From contig NZ_CABPSB010000001.1 of assembly GCF_902459655.1 (NCBI RefSeq), positions 62,001-126,000 on the forward strand: a DNA stretch of 64,000 bases, written 5' to 3'. The position numbers were made by a program, and so were the translations under genes. The notes below the pieces were generated by a model. The model made no database searches, was not told the origin of the DNA, and was given only the letters and a program-made list of their open reading frames with translations. The stretch comes from Pandoraea anhela (lineage in GTDB: Bacteria; Pseudomonadota; Gammaproteobacteria; Burkholderiales; Burkholderiaceae). Of the stretch, positions 1 through 9,069 are shown in pieces (the first letter of the stretch is position 1; every line of letters starts with the position of its first letter).

Positions 1-29
1 ATATGACGCCACCGCGATGCACCTGTCTG

Positions 30-43
30 TACGTCTATACGTA
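30..43. promoter_or_regulatory. Candidate GntR operator
   Basis: Perfect inverted repeat, arms TACGT and ACGTA separated by 4 bases, about 135 bp upstream of the GntR-type regulator start. Short palindromes of this kind are usual operators of GntR/UTRA regulators. The match to this regulator is inferred from position only. Confidence 0.3.
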
Positions 44-178
44 TCAACGGCCAAAATTATCTGCGACGAATATGACGGTTCTGTATTTCGACACGGCAAA
101 GTCACACATCCATCACGGCTTGCGCACTACAATGCGCGCGGAACAATGAATATTTGAAGTCCGGGGGATGACGTCGCG

Positions 179-988
179 ATGACAGCGAGCGGGAATGTGG
201 TGCCGATGGCGATGGGGAGTGATGGTGCCAACGGTGGCGCTAACAGTGGCGTCAATTCGGCGCGAGTGGAGCGCGGCGCGGGTGTGGCGGTCTGGCGTCA
301 GATCGAGCAGATTCTGGCCGGGGAGATCGCCGCGAACGGTTTCGGCGACGAGGGTCGTCTGCCCAGCGAGGGTGAGCTTGCCAGGCGCTTCGATGTGAAC
401 CGCCATACGGTGCGGCGCGCCGTGATGGGGCTGGCCGCGAACGGTCTTGTGAGCATCGAACAGGGACGCGGCACGTTCGTACAGCGCGGTGCGATCGATT
501 ACCTCATTGGCCGGCGCACCCGCTTTACCGAGAACCTGCGTCAGCAGCATCACGCAGCCGAGGGGCACCTGCTGTCGGCGGTGCGGCTTCAGGCCGACGC
601 CAGCGTCGCGAAAGAACTGGCGCTGCGCGTGCGCTCCCCGGTCTGGCGTATCGAGTCGCTGCATGCCGCCGACGGCATACCGCTCACGTATGCCTGCAAC
701 TGGTATCCTGCCGTCCGTTTCCCCGACCTGCCGAGTCGGCTCGAGGAGAACAGCAGCATCACCCATGCGCTCGCCTCGTTGGGCGTGACCGACTATCTGC
801 GCAAGTGGAGTCGCATCGGCAGTGTGTTGCCGGACACCGAGATCGCCTGGCGGCTGGGCGTCAATCGCCAGCAACCGGTGTTATGGGTCGAGAACGTCGA
901 CGTCGATCCGCAGGGCGTGCCGATCAAGTACGGCATTACGCATTTCGCCGCCGATCGGGTGCAATTGATGGTCGACACGTCAACCTGA
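179..988 (+). CDS. phnF: GntR family regulator, PhnF-like (UTRA domain)
   Basis: Transcriptional regulator of 269 aa. Residues about 37-100 form a GntR winged helix-turn-helix (LPSEGELARR at 61-70, then VNRHTVRRA), followed at about 120-262 by a UTRA ligand-binding domain. Proteins of this layout include PhnF, which controls phosphonate uptake and degradation genes. The ATG is preceded by a GGGG stretch. The first 35 residues are a Gly/Asn/Ser-rich tail not typical of the family, so translation could start slightly later. No phn gene lies to the right, so the targets may lie left of the window, divergent from this gene; a short palindrome there may be the operator. Family is firm, ligand is inferred. 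Confidence 0.8.
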   Translation: MTASGNVVPMAMGSDGANGGANSGVNSARVERGAGVAVWRQIEQILAGEIAANGFGDEGRLPSEGELARRFDVNRHTVRRAVMGLAANGLVSIEQGRGTFVQRGAIDYLIGRRTRFTENLRQQHHAAEGHLLSAVRLQADASVAKELALRVRSPVWRIESLHAADGIPLTYACNWYPAVRFPDLPSRLEENSSITHALASLGVTDYLRKWSRIGSVLPDTEIAWRLGVNRQQPVLWVENVDVDPQGVPIKYGITHFAADRVQLMVDTST

Positions 989-1108
989 TCGAGCTGATCG
1001 ACACACACGATTTCATCGACGTGCCGGACGCCGCCTACGCTCGCTGACACACGAGCGCGGGCCGGCCGGCGCTAACACCGGTCTGCGCGCTGCGCGCCCG
1101 TGTCGCGA

Positions 1109-3856
1109 TCAGCATTGCCAGGACGCGGCCCGCTGAATGCCCTGCTTCCCGTATCGCTCCCGCGCCTGTGCAACGACATCCGCACCGATCACGCCGTCGT
1201 CTTCCAGGGCCTTGAGCGCAGCAAGCACGATGGAGACGCGGTCGACTTCGAAGAACGCCCGCAGCGCCTGACGCGTATCGCTGCGCCCGAACCCGTCGGT
1301 ACCGAGCGTGACGTAGCGGCGTGGCACGAAGGCGCGAATCAATTCCGGCAGCGCGCGCACGTAATCGGTTGCGGCAACCACGGGGCCGACGCTTTGCGAC
1401 AGCACGCGCGTGACATAGGGCTTGCGTGTCGCGTCGCCGTGGCGTTCGAGTCGTTCGGCCGCAATGCCGTCGCGGTGTAGTTCCGTGAAGCTCGTCACGC
1501 TCCAGACGCCGGCACGAACCGACCACGTCTCCTGCAACATTTTTTGCGCCGCCATCACCTCGGGCAGAATCGCGCCGGCGCCGAGCAGTTGCACCTGAAC
1601 GCCTCGCTCGCCGCTGCCCTCGCCTTCGCCTTCGCCCGCATCCATCCGGTAGATGCCTTTGACGATGCCTTCACGGATCGCATTCAGATCGCCGCCCGGC
1701 ACGGCGGGCTGCGCGTAGTTCTCGTTCATCGCGGTGATGTAGTAGAAAACGTCGCGCTGTTGCTGGATCATCTCGCGCATGCCTTCATCGACGATGACCG
1801 CCATTTCGTGGGCGAATGCCGGGTCGTAGGCACGGCAGTTCGGAATGGTGGAGGCGTTGAGATGACTCGTGCCGTCCTGATGCTGGAGCCCTTCGCCGCC
1901 GAGCGTCGTTTTTCCCGACGTCGCCCCGATCAGGAAGCCACGCGCCCGCTGGTCGGCGGCTGCCCAGATCAGATCGCCAATGCGCTGGAAGCCGAACATC
2001 GAGTAATAGATGTAGAACGGCAGCATCTGGAGATTGTGCACGCTGTAGGACGTGGCAGCGGCGATCCAAGACGACACCGCGCCGGCTTCCGAAATACCCT
2101 CCTCCAGGATCTGCCCGTCGATGTCCTCGCGGTAGTACAGCATCGATCCCATGTCTTCCGGTTCGTACAGTTGCCCTGCCGGCGAGTAGATGCCGACCTG
2201 CCGGAACATGTTGGCCATGCCGAAGGTGCGGGCTTCGTCCGCGACGATGGGCACGATGCGCGGGCCGAGCGTGTCGTCCTTGAGCAATGCCGTCATCATG
2301 CGCACGAGGGCCATCGTCGTCGATATCTCGCGACCGCTGTCGTCGAGCGCGAAACCGGCCCACTTGCGAATGTCGGGCACCGGCAGCGACGTATCGGCCA
2401 TGCGGCGACGACGCGGCAGAAACCCGCCCAGCGCGGCACGCTTATCGAGCAGATAGCGCATCTCGGGACTGTCGTCCGCCGGCTTGTAGAACTTGAGGGC
2501 TTCGACGTCGGCATCGGAGAGCGGCAAGCGGAAACGGTCGCGAAACGCCTTCAGATCGTCGGTGTCGAGCTTCTTTTGCTGGTGAGTCGTCATGCGCCCC
2601 TGCCCCGCCGCCCCCATGCCAAAGCCCTTCATCGTCTTCGCGAGGATCACGCTCGGCTGTCCACGATGCGCCGCCGCCTGCGCATACGCCGCGTAGAGCT
2701 TGCGCACGTCGTGCCCGCCGCGACGCAGCCGGTCGATATCGGCGTCCGACAATTCGGCGGCGAGCGCGGCGAGCGCCGGATTCTGGCCGAAGAAACGCTC
2801 CCGGTTGTAGGCGCCATCGTTCGCGGAGAACGTCTGAAACTGTCCATCGACCGTATTGGCGAAGGCGCGCAGCAGCGCACCGGTCTTGTCGCGCGCGAAG
2901 AGCGGATCCCAGTCGGATCCCCAGACTACCTTGATGACGTTCCATCCCGCGCCGATGAAGTGCGCTTCGAGTTCGTCGATGATGCGTCCGTTGCTTCGGA
3001 CCGGACCGTCCAGCCGTTGCAGATTGCAGTTGATCACGAACACCAGATTGTCGAGGTGCTCGCGGGCGGCCAACGACAGCGCCCCCATCGATTCGGGTTC
3101 GTCCATCTCGCCGTCGCCGAAAAAGCCCCAGACTTTACGGCCTTCGGTGTTGGCGAGCTTGCGCGCGGCAAGATAACGCATGAAGCGCGCCTGATAAATG
3201 GCGTTGATCGGACCGATGCCCATCGAGCCCGTGGGAAATTGCCAGAAGTCCGGCATCAGCCAGGGATGCGGGTACGAACACAGCCCCGGGCCGTCGATCT
3301 CGCGCCGATAATGTTCGAGATGCGCTTCGCTCAGGAACCCTTCCAGGTAGGCGCGCGCATAGACGCCGGGAGACGAGTGCGGCTGGAAATAGACGAGATC
3401 GCCCGAGCCTTGCGCGCCCCCCGGCTGGCTCGCACGGAAGAAATGATGGAAGCCGACTTCGAACAGATCGGCCGCCGAAGCGTAGCTGGCAATGTGCCCG
3501 CCGAGTTCGCCATAAGCCCGATTGGCGCGCACCACCATGGCGAGTGCATTCCATCGCAAGGCACTGGCGATCTTTTCTTCGAGTTCGAGGTTGCCGGGAT
3601 AGCGAGGTTCGTCGCTCGCGGGGATCGAGTTCCGGTAAGGCGTGATCTGCGGGCGGTTCGACGTCACGCCCATCGACAACGCATGCTCGGACAGCCGGTC
3701 GAGCAAATACTGCGCGCGCGGCTTGCCGACGTAGCGCACGACACCGTCGAGGGCGTCCAGCCATTCCGTGGTTTCCTGCGCATCGGTGTCGTTCGGATCG
3801 ATTCTCTGCCATCCGGCAAGGTGCGAAATCCGGCTTTCCCCCGACATATCCGTCAT
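1109..3856 (-). CDS. aceE: Homodimeric 2-oxoacid (pyruvate) dehydrogenase E1, AceE/MdeB type
   Basis: Thiamine-diphosphate E1 enzyme of 915 aa, close to the length of E. coli AceE, decarboxylating a 2-oxoacid and acylating the E2 lipoyl domain. The ThDP/Mg motif is GDGEMDEP at about 247-254 with NCN at about 276-278. The ATG has a strong Shine-Dalgarno (AAGGAG, 8 nt upstream). No E2 (aceF) or E3 (lpd) gene follows, so this is probably not the housekeeping pdh operon copy. A divergent Lrp/AsnC regulator starts about 140-155 bp away, the arrangement known for mdeB (2-oxobutyrate use in methionine catabolism); that substrate is an inference. A GEGEGEG-type insertion near residue 745 is low complexity and lies in a loop of the C-terminal region. 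Confidence 0.88.
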   Translation of the reverse strand: MTDMSGESRISHLAGWQRIDPNDTDAQETTEWLDALDGVVRYVGKPRAQYLLDRLSEHALSMGVTSNRPQITPYRNSIPASDEPRYPGNLELEEKIASALRWNALAMVVRANRAYGELGGHIASYASAADLFEVGFHHFFRASQPGGAQGSGDLVYFQPHSSPGVYARAYLEGFLSEAHLEHYRREIDGPGLCSYPHPWLMPDFWQFPTGSMGIGPINAIYQARFMRYLAARKLANTEGRKVWGFFGDGEMDEPESMGALSLAAREHLDNLVFVINCNLQRLDGPVRSNGRIIDELEAHFIGAGWNVIKVVWGSDWDPLFARDKTGALLRAFANTVDGQFQTFSANDGAYNRERFFGQNPALAALAAELSDADIDRLRRGGHDVRKLYAAYAQAAAHRGQPSVILAKTMKGFGMGAAGQGRMTTHQQKKLDTDDLKAFRDRFRLPLSDADVEALKFYKPADDSPEMRYLLDKRAALGGFLPRRRRMADTSLPVPDIRKWAGFALDDSGREISTTMALVRMMTALLKDDTLGPRIVPIVADEARTFGMANMFRQVGIYSPAGQLYEPEDMGSMLYYREDIDGQILEEGISEAGAVSSWIAAATSYSVHNLQMLPFYIYYSMFGFQRIGDLIWAAADQRARGFLIGATSGKTTLGGEGLQHQDGTSHLNASTIPNCRAYDPAFAHEMAVIVDEGMREMIQQQRDVFYYITAMNENYAQPAVPGGDLNAIREGIVKGIYRMDAGEGEGEGSGERGVQVQLLGAGAILPEVMAAQKMLQETWSVRAGVWSVTSFTELHRDGIAAERLERHGDATRKPYVTRVLSQSVGPVVAATDYVRALPELIRAFVPRRYVTLGTDGFGRSDTRQALRAFFEVDRVSIVLAALKALEDDGVIGADVVAQARERYGKQGIQRAASWQC

Positions 3857-4011
3857 GACGTTTCTCCTTGATCTACTGCATTTATCGTTATCTGTGGTCG
3901 AAGATCATGGTACGCGTGAGGACGAAGAATAGGCCTCTGAATTGCAGCAAATCGCAGGCTGAGATAGGCTGTTTATTCCGAATTTCGACAAAAATGAGGA
4001 ATTTTTCTACT

Positions 4012-4539
4012 GTGGCCAACTTACCCGGGCATCTGGACCGAACGGACATCGCGATCCTGAGCGAATTGCAAAAGGATTCGAGAATCACCAACGCCGAACT
4101 GGCCCGCGCCGTTCATCTGTCCCCCACGCCCTGCTTCAATCGAGTGCGCGCGCTGGAAAAGCTGGGGCTTTTCAAAGCGCGTGTGACGTTGCTCAATCCC
4201 GAACCGCTGGGACTGCACGTCAACGTGTTCATTCAGGTGCGTCTGGAGAAACAGGGCGAAGAGGCGTTGCTGAATTTTGAGCGCGCCATTGCCGAGCGGC
4301 CCGAGGTCATGGAGTGCTATCTGATGACGGGCGACGCCGATTACCTGTTGCGCGTGGTCATGCCCGACATGAAGACGCTGGAGCGTTTCATCGTGGACCA
4401 TCTCACCAAGATTCCGGGCATCTCCAACATTCGGTCGAGCTTCGCGCTCAAGCAAGTCCGCTACAAGACCGCGTTGCCGCTGCCGACGGCTGGCCTGACG
4501 TTGGTCGAACCGGAGAATGGCGCCAAAGAGTGGACATGA
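4012..4539 (+). CDS. Lrp/AsnC family transcriptional regulator
   Basis: Regulator with an N-terminal AsnC-type HTH ([18 protein letters not shown], then [14 protein letters not shown]) and a C-terminal RAM effector domain ([16 protein letters not shown]...). The open frame runs back to 3868, but family alignment wants the start just before LDRTD. A GTG at 4012 follows AGGA at 3997-4000; an ATG at 3994 is the alternative (181 aa rather than 175). It is divergent from the E1 gene, so it most likely controls that gene in response to an amino acid or 2-oxoacid. MdeR of Pseudomonas is a precedent for this pairing; the identity of the ligand cannot be read from sequence. Confidence 0.82.
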   Translation: MANLPGHLDRTDIAILSELQKDSRITNAELARAVHLSPTPCFNRVRALEKLGLFKARVTLLNPEPLGLHVNVFIQVRLEKQGEEALLNFERAIAERPEVMECYLMTGDADYLLRVVMPDMKTLERFIVDHLTKIPGISNIRSSFALKQVRYKTALPLPTAGLTLVEPENGAKEWT

Positions 4540-4819
4540 TCGCCACGCGCCACGACGCGCAGATCCATCCGCCGGGCTCAACGAATCGTGTAGACGCCCT
4601 CACGCGTCCATCGCGGTGCCTGCGTGTTTCGTGCTCGAGAACGCGCCGGTCCGACGAGGCGCAACACCTCGGTCTCCGATAATTTTTAGTTATCGGTGCG
4701 GTTGAAAACATGTCTTGGACGTGGGAATCGCGACATTCCAGAATCGTCGCGATCCCTCATGCCCCCGCATCGTACGGGGGTTTTGCTCATCAAGCACAAG
4801 TACAACCAAGGCAACCGCA
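4540..4819 (+). promoter_or_regulatory. Leader region of cfa with two hairpins
   Basis: 280 bp without a gene. It holds a perfect 7-bp inverted repeat at 4676-4696 (arms CCGATAA and TTATCGG, AT-rich 7-nt loop), then a terminator-like hairpin at 4762-4780 (arms CCCCCG and CGGGGG) followed by TTTTGC, then 35 bp to the cfa start. The hairpin could end the upstream lrp transcript, end a small RNA, or attenuate cfa. Which of these is true cannot be decided from sequence. Confidence 0.4.
4762..4784 (+). terminator. Rho-independent-type hairpin upstream of cfa
   Basis: Six-base-pair GC stem (CCCCCG/CGGGGG) with a 7-nt loop and a run of four T. It lies 220 bp after the lrp stop and 35 bp before the cfa ATG, an odd position for a simple lrp terminator. 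Confidence 0.45.
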
Positions 4820-6046
4820 ATGCTCGATAAGTTAATGGAAGTCGCTGTGAGTCGATGGTCCGAACGCATTCGTCAGGACCTCGATCTTCCCGTTCGCCTC
4901 ACACTCCCCCTCGACAAATCGTTTGACCTCGGCACCTTCGCATCGCCACGCGTGACCCTCCGGGTCAATCAGGCTGCCGCCATCCCCGCACTGCTCGAAC
5001 CCTCACTGGACACGCTAGGCGAGGCCTATATTCGTTCGCACATCGATATCGACGGCGATCTGGCCGACGTGATGCGCGTGGCGTATGCCCTCGCCGGCGG
5101 GGCGGCAACGCGCCAAGGCGCGAGCGCCAGCCCCGTTACGAAGCTCGCGCGACGCTTTTCACACAGCAAGAAGGAAGACCGCGATTCGATTCAGTACCAC
5201 TACGACGTTTCGAACGAGTTCTATCAACTCTGGCTCGATGAGCGGATGGTCTACTCCTGCGCTTACTTCGAGCATGGCGACGAGTCGCTCGACGCGGCGC
5301 AGCTAAAGAAGATCGATCACATCCTTAACAAGATTCGCATCGAGCCGGGCAATACGCTGCTCGATATCGGATGCGGATGGGGCGCGCTGGTCATCCGCGC
5401 GGCACAACGATTCGGCATCAAGTGCGTGGGCATTACATTGTCGGAGCGTCAACTGGCGTTGGGGCGTGAGCGCGTCGCCGCGCTGGGGCTGACCGATCGG
5501 GTCGAGTTGAGGCTTCAGGACTACCGCGACGTGACGGGCAGCTTCGATCGCATCACGAGCGTGGGCATGTTCGAGCACGTCGGTCTGGCGAACATGCAAG
5601 CGTACTTTACTGTCGTCGGGGAGTTGCTGGCGGACGGCGGCGTGGCGCTGAATCACGGCATTACGTCGACCGACGCCCTCAGCAGCGACACACCGTTCGG
5701 TGGTGGCACGTTCATCGACAAGTATGTTTTCCCGGCGGGTGAACTGCCCCATCTGTCGTTTGCGATTCAGGCGATGCAAAGCGGCGGACTGGAAGTGCTC
5801 GATGTCGAGAATCTGCGCCGGCACTACGCCCAGACGTTGCAGGAATGGACTTCACGCTACGAACGGCACGGCGACGCGATACGCGAGATGATCGGCGACA
5901 TGAAGTACCGCATCTGGCGCGTGTATCTGGCCGGATGCGCTTATGCGTTCGAAGTGGACAACGTGGCCATCTTCCAGGTGGTCTGTCAGAAGGCGCGTCA
6001 GAACGCAGGGACGATTCCGCGAGCGCGCAAATACATGTATGCCTGA
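4820..6046 (+). CDS. cfa: Cyclopropane-fatty-acyl-phospholipid synthase
   Basis: SAM-dependent enzyme of 408 aa that adds a methylene bridge across cis double bonds of membrane phospholipid acyl chains, typically in stationary phase or under acid and solvent stress. Residues about 127-140 carry the HYDVSNEFYQLWLD block and 145-150 YSCAYF, both hallmark CFA synthase segments; LLDIGCGWGAL at 180-190 is the SAM-binding loop. The ATG at 4820 has AAGG 9 nt upstream; the open frame extends 35 codons further back, but that part crosses the hairpin leader and has no family similarity. Monocistronic, facing the aldehyde dehydrogenase gene end to end. Confidence 0.93.
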   Translation: MLDKLMEVAVSRWSERIRQDLDLPVRLTLPLDKSFDLGTFASPRVTLRVNQAAAIPALLEPSLDTLGEAYIRSHIDIDGDLADVMRVAYALAGGAATRQGASASPVTKLARRFSHSKKEDRDSIQYHYDVSNEFYQLWLDERMVYSCAYFEHGDESLDAAQLKKIDHILNKIRIEPGNTLLDIGCGWGALVIRAAQRFGIKCVGITLSERQLALGRERVAALGLTDRVELRLQDYRDVTGSFDRITSVGMFEHVGLANMQAYFTVVGELLADGGVALNHGITSTDALSSDTPFGGGTFIDKYVFPAGELPHLSFAIQAMQSGGLEVLDVENLRRHYAQTLQEWTSRYERHGDAIREMIGDMKYRIWRVYLAGCAYAFEVDNVAIFQVVCQKARQNAGTIPRARKYMYA

Positions 6047-6167
6047 GCGCCCGATGGGCGTGTGAGTGGCAACGACGCGGCGCCCGGTCATCGGACACCG
6101 CGTCATCACCGCATCGCGGGACTTCGAGTGGGAAGTCGTCGCAGACGCAGACGCAGAAGAAAAGGCG

Positions 6168-7613
6168 TCAGTTCGCCATGACCGAGACGGCCTTCGTCAC
6201 GAGGTAAGCCTCCATGGCTTCCGGGCCGCCTTCCGAACCATAACCCGAGTCCTTCACGCCGCCGAACGGCATTTCCGGCGACGGTGCGGCCGGCTGGTTG
6301 ATCCACAGCATGCCGACTTCCATTTGCTGCGAGAGCAGATGCACGTTGCGGAACGACTGGGTGAAGGCGTAGCCGGCCAGACCGTACGGCAGGCGGTTGG
6401 CTTCGGCAATCGCGTCCTCGAGCTTGTCGAAGCCGCGAATGGCTGCGACCGGGCCGAACGGTTCGTTGTTGAATACGTCGGCTTCGAGCGACACGTCGGT
6501 CAACACCGTCGGTGCGAAGAAGTTGCCCGACGAGCCGACACGTTCACCGCCGGTCGCCACGGTGGCGCCGGTCTTGCGGGCGTCGTCGATCACGCGGCTC
6601 ATTGCCGTGAGGCGGCGTGCGTTGGCCAGCGGCCCGAGGGTCGTGCCTTCGGCCAGACCGTCGCCCAGCTTCAGGCTTTCGGCGTGCTTGACCAGCGCTT
6701 TCGCGAATTCGTCCTTCACGCTGTTGTGCACAAGGAAACGCGTCGGCGAGATACAGACCTGGCCTGCGTTACGGAACTTCGCACCGCCGGCGGCCTTGAC
6801 GGCCAGAGCGAGATCCGCGTCTTCGGCGACGATCACCGGCGCATGGCCGCCCAGCTCCATCGTGGCGCGCTTCATGTGCAGGCCGGCCAGCGAAGCCAGT
6901 TGCTTGCCGACCGGGGTCGAACCCGTGAACGTGACCTTGCGGATGACCGGATGCGGAATCAGATAGCTGGAGATTTCTGCCGGGTCGCCGAAGACGAGAC
7001 CCACCACGCCCGCCGGAACGCCTGCATCGACGAACGCTTGCAACAGGGCGGCAGGCGATGCCGGGGTCTCTTCCGGTGCTTTGACCAGGAAAGAGCAGCC
7101 GCAGGCCAGCGCTGCGCTCAGCTTGCGCACGACCTGATTGACCGGGAAGTTCCACGGGGTGAAGGCGGCGACGGGGCCGATCGGCTCCTTGAGCACCGTT
7201 TGTTGTGCATTCAGATTACGCGACGGCACGACGCGGCCGTAGACGCGCATCCCTTCGTCCGCAAACCATTCGATGATGCCCGCGCCGGACAGCACCTCGA
7301 TGCGGGCTTCGGCGAACGGCTTGCCCTGCTCCTGCGTCATCAGACGAGCGATCGAGTCTGCACGTTCGCGCAGCAGCGCGGCGGCCTTGCGCATCGTGAC
7401 GGCGCGCTCGGCGGCCGGCACCTTGCGCCATACGGCGAAACCGCGTTGCGCTGCGTCGAGTGCGCGGTCCAGGTCGACAATGGCCGCATGGGCGACCTTG
7501 CCGATGACATTGCCCGTTGCCGGGTTGACGACGTCGAGCGTCTTGCCGCTGGCGGCATCGCACCACTCGCCGTTAATCAGAAGCCGGGTGTCTGTATATC
7601 CTGACGTAACCAT
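6168..7613 (-). CDS. gabD: NAD(P)-dependent succinate-semialdehyde dehydrogenase-type aldehyde dehydrogenase
   Basis: Aldehyde dehydrogenase of 481 aa in the SSADH clade. Catalytic Glu253 lies in MELGGHAP and the nucleophile Cys287 in [13 protein letters not shown] at 229-232 and the PWNFP loop (about 153-157) are intact. Start chosen at 7613, where AGGAAA precedes the ATG; the frame runs 19 codons further but without an SD. Upstream on the same strand lies the decayed C-terminal part of an iron-dependent alcohol dehydrogenase, a pairing seen in 4-hydroxybutyrate catabolism (alcohol to semialdehyde to succinate). The substrate is therefore plausibly succinate semialdehyde, but related semialdehydes are possible. 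Confidence 0.85.
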   Translation of the reverse strand: MVTSGYTDTRLLINGEWCDAASGKTLDVVNPATGNVIGKVAHAAIVDLDRALDAAQRGFAVWRKVPAAERAVTMRKAAALLRERADSIARLMTQEQGKPFAEARIEVLSGAGIIEWFADEGMRVYGRVVPSRNLNAQQTVLKEPIGPVAAFTPWNFPVNQVVRKLSAALACGCSFLVKAPEETPASPAALLQAFVDAGVPAGVVGLVFGDPAEISSYLIPHPVIRKVTFTGSTPVGKQLASLAGLHMKRATMELGGHAPVIVAEDADLALAVKAAGGAKFRNAGQVCISPTRFLVHNSVKDEFAKALVKHAESLKLGDGLAEGTTLGPLANARRLTAMSRVIDDARKTGATVATGGERVGSSGNFFAPTVLTDVSLEADVFNNEPFGPVAAIRGFDKLEDAIAEANRLPYGLAGYAFTQSFRNVHLLSQQMEVGMLWINQPAAPSPEMPFGGVKDSGYGSEGGPEAMEAYLVTKAVSVMAN

Positions 7614-7679
7614 ATGAATTTCCTGAGAACAATTGGGCAATGGGGGGAGGTGCACAGCTCGTCCGCGCACCCCGGCGCG

Positions 7680-7996
7680 CTTGACATCGACGCGTCCAGC
7701 ATCTCGCGGTAGTCCTCGGCAGAGGCGTCTCGCGGGTGGGGCTTGTGGCTGTTATCTTGCAGCGCACCCTCGATGATGCGCGGGAATCGCTCGCGAGTCA
7801 CCCCCAGTTCCGCAAAACCGCCCCGAACATGGCGCTTTGCCGTCATTTCGGCGATCGCCGGACCGACGTCGCCTCCCGCGCCACGGCCCATCGCCCGGGC
7901 GAGACGGTTGAGCCCGGCGTCTTGCTGCATTGACGGCGATGCACGCTTGAACGCGATCACGGCAGGCAACAGGATAGCGTTGCGCGTGCCGTGACA
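7680..7996 (-). pseudogene. Remnant of an iron-containing alcohol dehydrogenase (C-terminal part)
   Basis: In one minus-strand frame the stretch reads CHGTRNAILLPAVIAFKRA, then [20 protein letters not shown], then [17 protein letters not shown], which matches the C-terminal third of group III iron-dependent alcohol dehydrogenases (the HG.xNAILLP motif is a metal-site region). No upstream part of the enzyme exists: the frame meets a stop at 8081-8083 and an unrelated SDR gene ends at 8094. The frame then runs on into the start of the aldehyde dehydrogenase with no family-like end. I read this as a 5'-deleted gene that once preceded the aldehyde dehydrogenase. Confidence 0.65.
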
Positions 7997-8093
7997 GGGA
8001 GGTCGGTGCTGGCCGGGGGCACCCCGGTCTGCATCGACTTGCCTCAGGGATCGTGCCGACGACCGCTTCAGGCTGGGAACTCAGGCTGGGAAT

Positions 8094-8951
8094 TCATGCG
8101 GGGAAGTCTGTCGACGCCGAAAGCGCCCGCCACGTTTGCGTTTCCTGCGTCACGTAAGCGTTCTTTGCGGCGATGGCGGCCAGCGTGTCGGTACCGAGCG
8201 CGAGGCGAAGGGGCGGAGCGGCGGCGTCGACCAGCGTCACCATGGCATCGGCCAGTTTCACCGGATTGCCGGGCTGCTTGTGATTCAGTTGCGCCGCCTT
8301 GCGACGCACGGCCCCCGAGGTTTCGTCATAGTCCTCGATAATCCGTGGGGCGACGACCAGCGACGATGCATCCAGGAAATCTGTCCGGAAGTAGCCCGGT
8401 TCGACCACGCTCACATGCACGCCCAACGGCGCAAGCTCCGTGTGAAGCGCTTCCGAAATGCCTTCGACCGCGAACTTGGTCGAGCAATAGACGCCGAAGC
8501 CGGCGGCGGACTGATAGCCCCCGATCGAGGAAATGTTGATCACATGACCCGACCGGTTCGCCCGCATGACCGGCAGCACGGCACGCGTGACGTTCAGCAA
8601 ACCGAACACATTCGTGTCGTACATGCGTCGAACGTCCTCGTCGGCAGACTCTTCCACCGCGCCCAGCAGACCGAATCCTGCGTTGTTGACCAGCACATCG
8701 ATGCGACCGAACCGGTCGAGCGTCGCCTGCACGGCGATCCTGGCTTGGGCTTCGTCGGTCACATCGAGCGCGACCGGCAACAACCCCGGCGCGTTGCCGA
8801 ACCGCTCGGCGATCGTCCGCACTTGACGACCGGCGGCCACGACCGCATTACCGTCTGCGAGCGCCGCCTCGGCGATCAGTGCCCCGATGCCGCGTGACGC
8901 GCCGGTGATGAACCATACGCGCTTGAAATCCTGGTGTTGAACGTTTGCCAT
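8094..8951 (-). CDS. SDR family oxidoreductase
   Basis: Classical short-chain dehydrogenase of 285 aa. TGASRGIG at 16-23 is the NAD(P) Rossmann loop, NNAG at 89-92 the structural motif, and Ser141/142, Tyr155 and Lys159 (YCSTK) form the catalytic set. AGGAG stands 8 nt before the ATG at 8951. It is divergent from a LysR regulator with a strong palindrome between them, so it is probably the regulator's main target. The substrate cannot be named; the extended C-terminal region resembles the YdfG/retinol-dehydrogenase-like SDRs commonly annotated only as oxidoreductases. Confidence 0.85.
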   Translation of the reverse strand: MANVQHQDFKRVWFITGASRGIGALIAEAALADGNAVVAAGRQVRTIAERFGNAPGLLPVALDVTDEAQARIAVQATLDRFGRIDVLVNNAGFGLLGAVEESADEDVRRMYDTNVFGLLNVTRAVLPVMRANRSGHVINISSIGGYQSAAGFGVYCSTKFAVEGISEALHTELAPLGVHVSVVEPGYFRTDFLDASSLVVAPRIIEDYDETSGAVRRKAAQLNHKQPGNPVKLADAMVTLVDAAAPPLRLALGTDTLAAIAAKNAYVTQETQTWRALSASTDFPA

Positions 8952-9021
8952 GGCGGCACTCCTGAATGTGTGGTGAGGTGATGCCATGGTAGGCGCGCCG
9001 ATTGACACGAACTAGCCGTTC

Positions 9022-9046
9022 AATACTTGATGGATAATCAAGTGTT
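9022..9046. promoter_or_regulatory. Candidate LysR operator in the SDR/LysR intergenic region
   Basis: Perfect inverted repeat, arms ACTTGAT and ATCAAGT (9025-9031 and 9037-9043) with a 5-nt spacer, extending to 9 of 10 matching positions per arm. It is placed between the divergent starts at 8951 and 9070, where a LysR regulator normally binds to control itself and its target. Confidence 0.55.
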
Positions 9047-9069
9047 ATTTGCGAATAAAGGTCTCGAAA

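Noticed and set aside
1544-3871. Long plus-strand open frame (775 aa) antisense to the E1 gene
   Set aside because: High-GC antisense shadow; the protein is His/Arg/Ala-rich without domain similarity, and the minus-strand frame has clear E1 motifs and a good SD.
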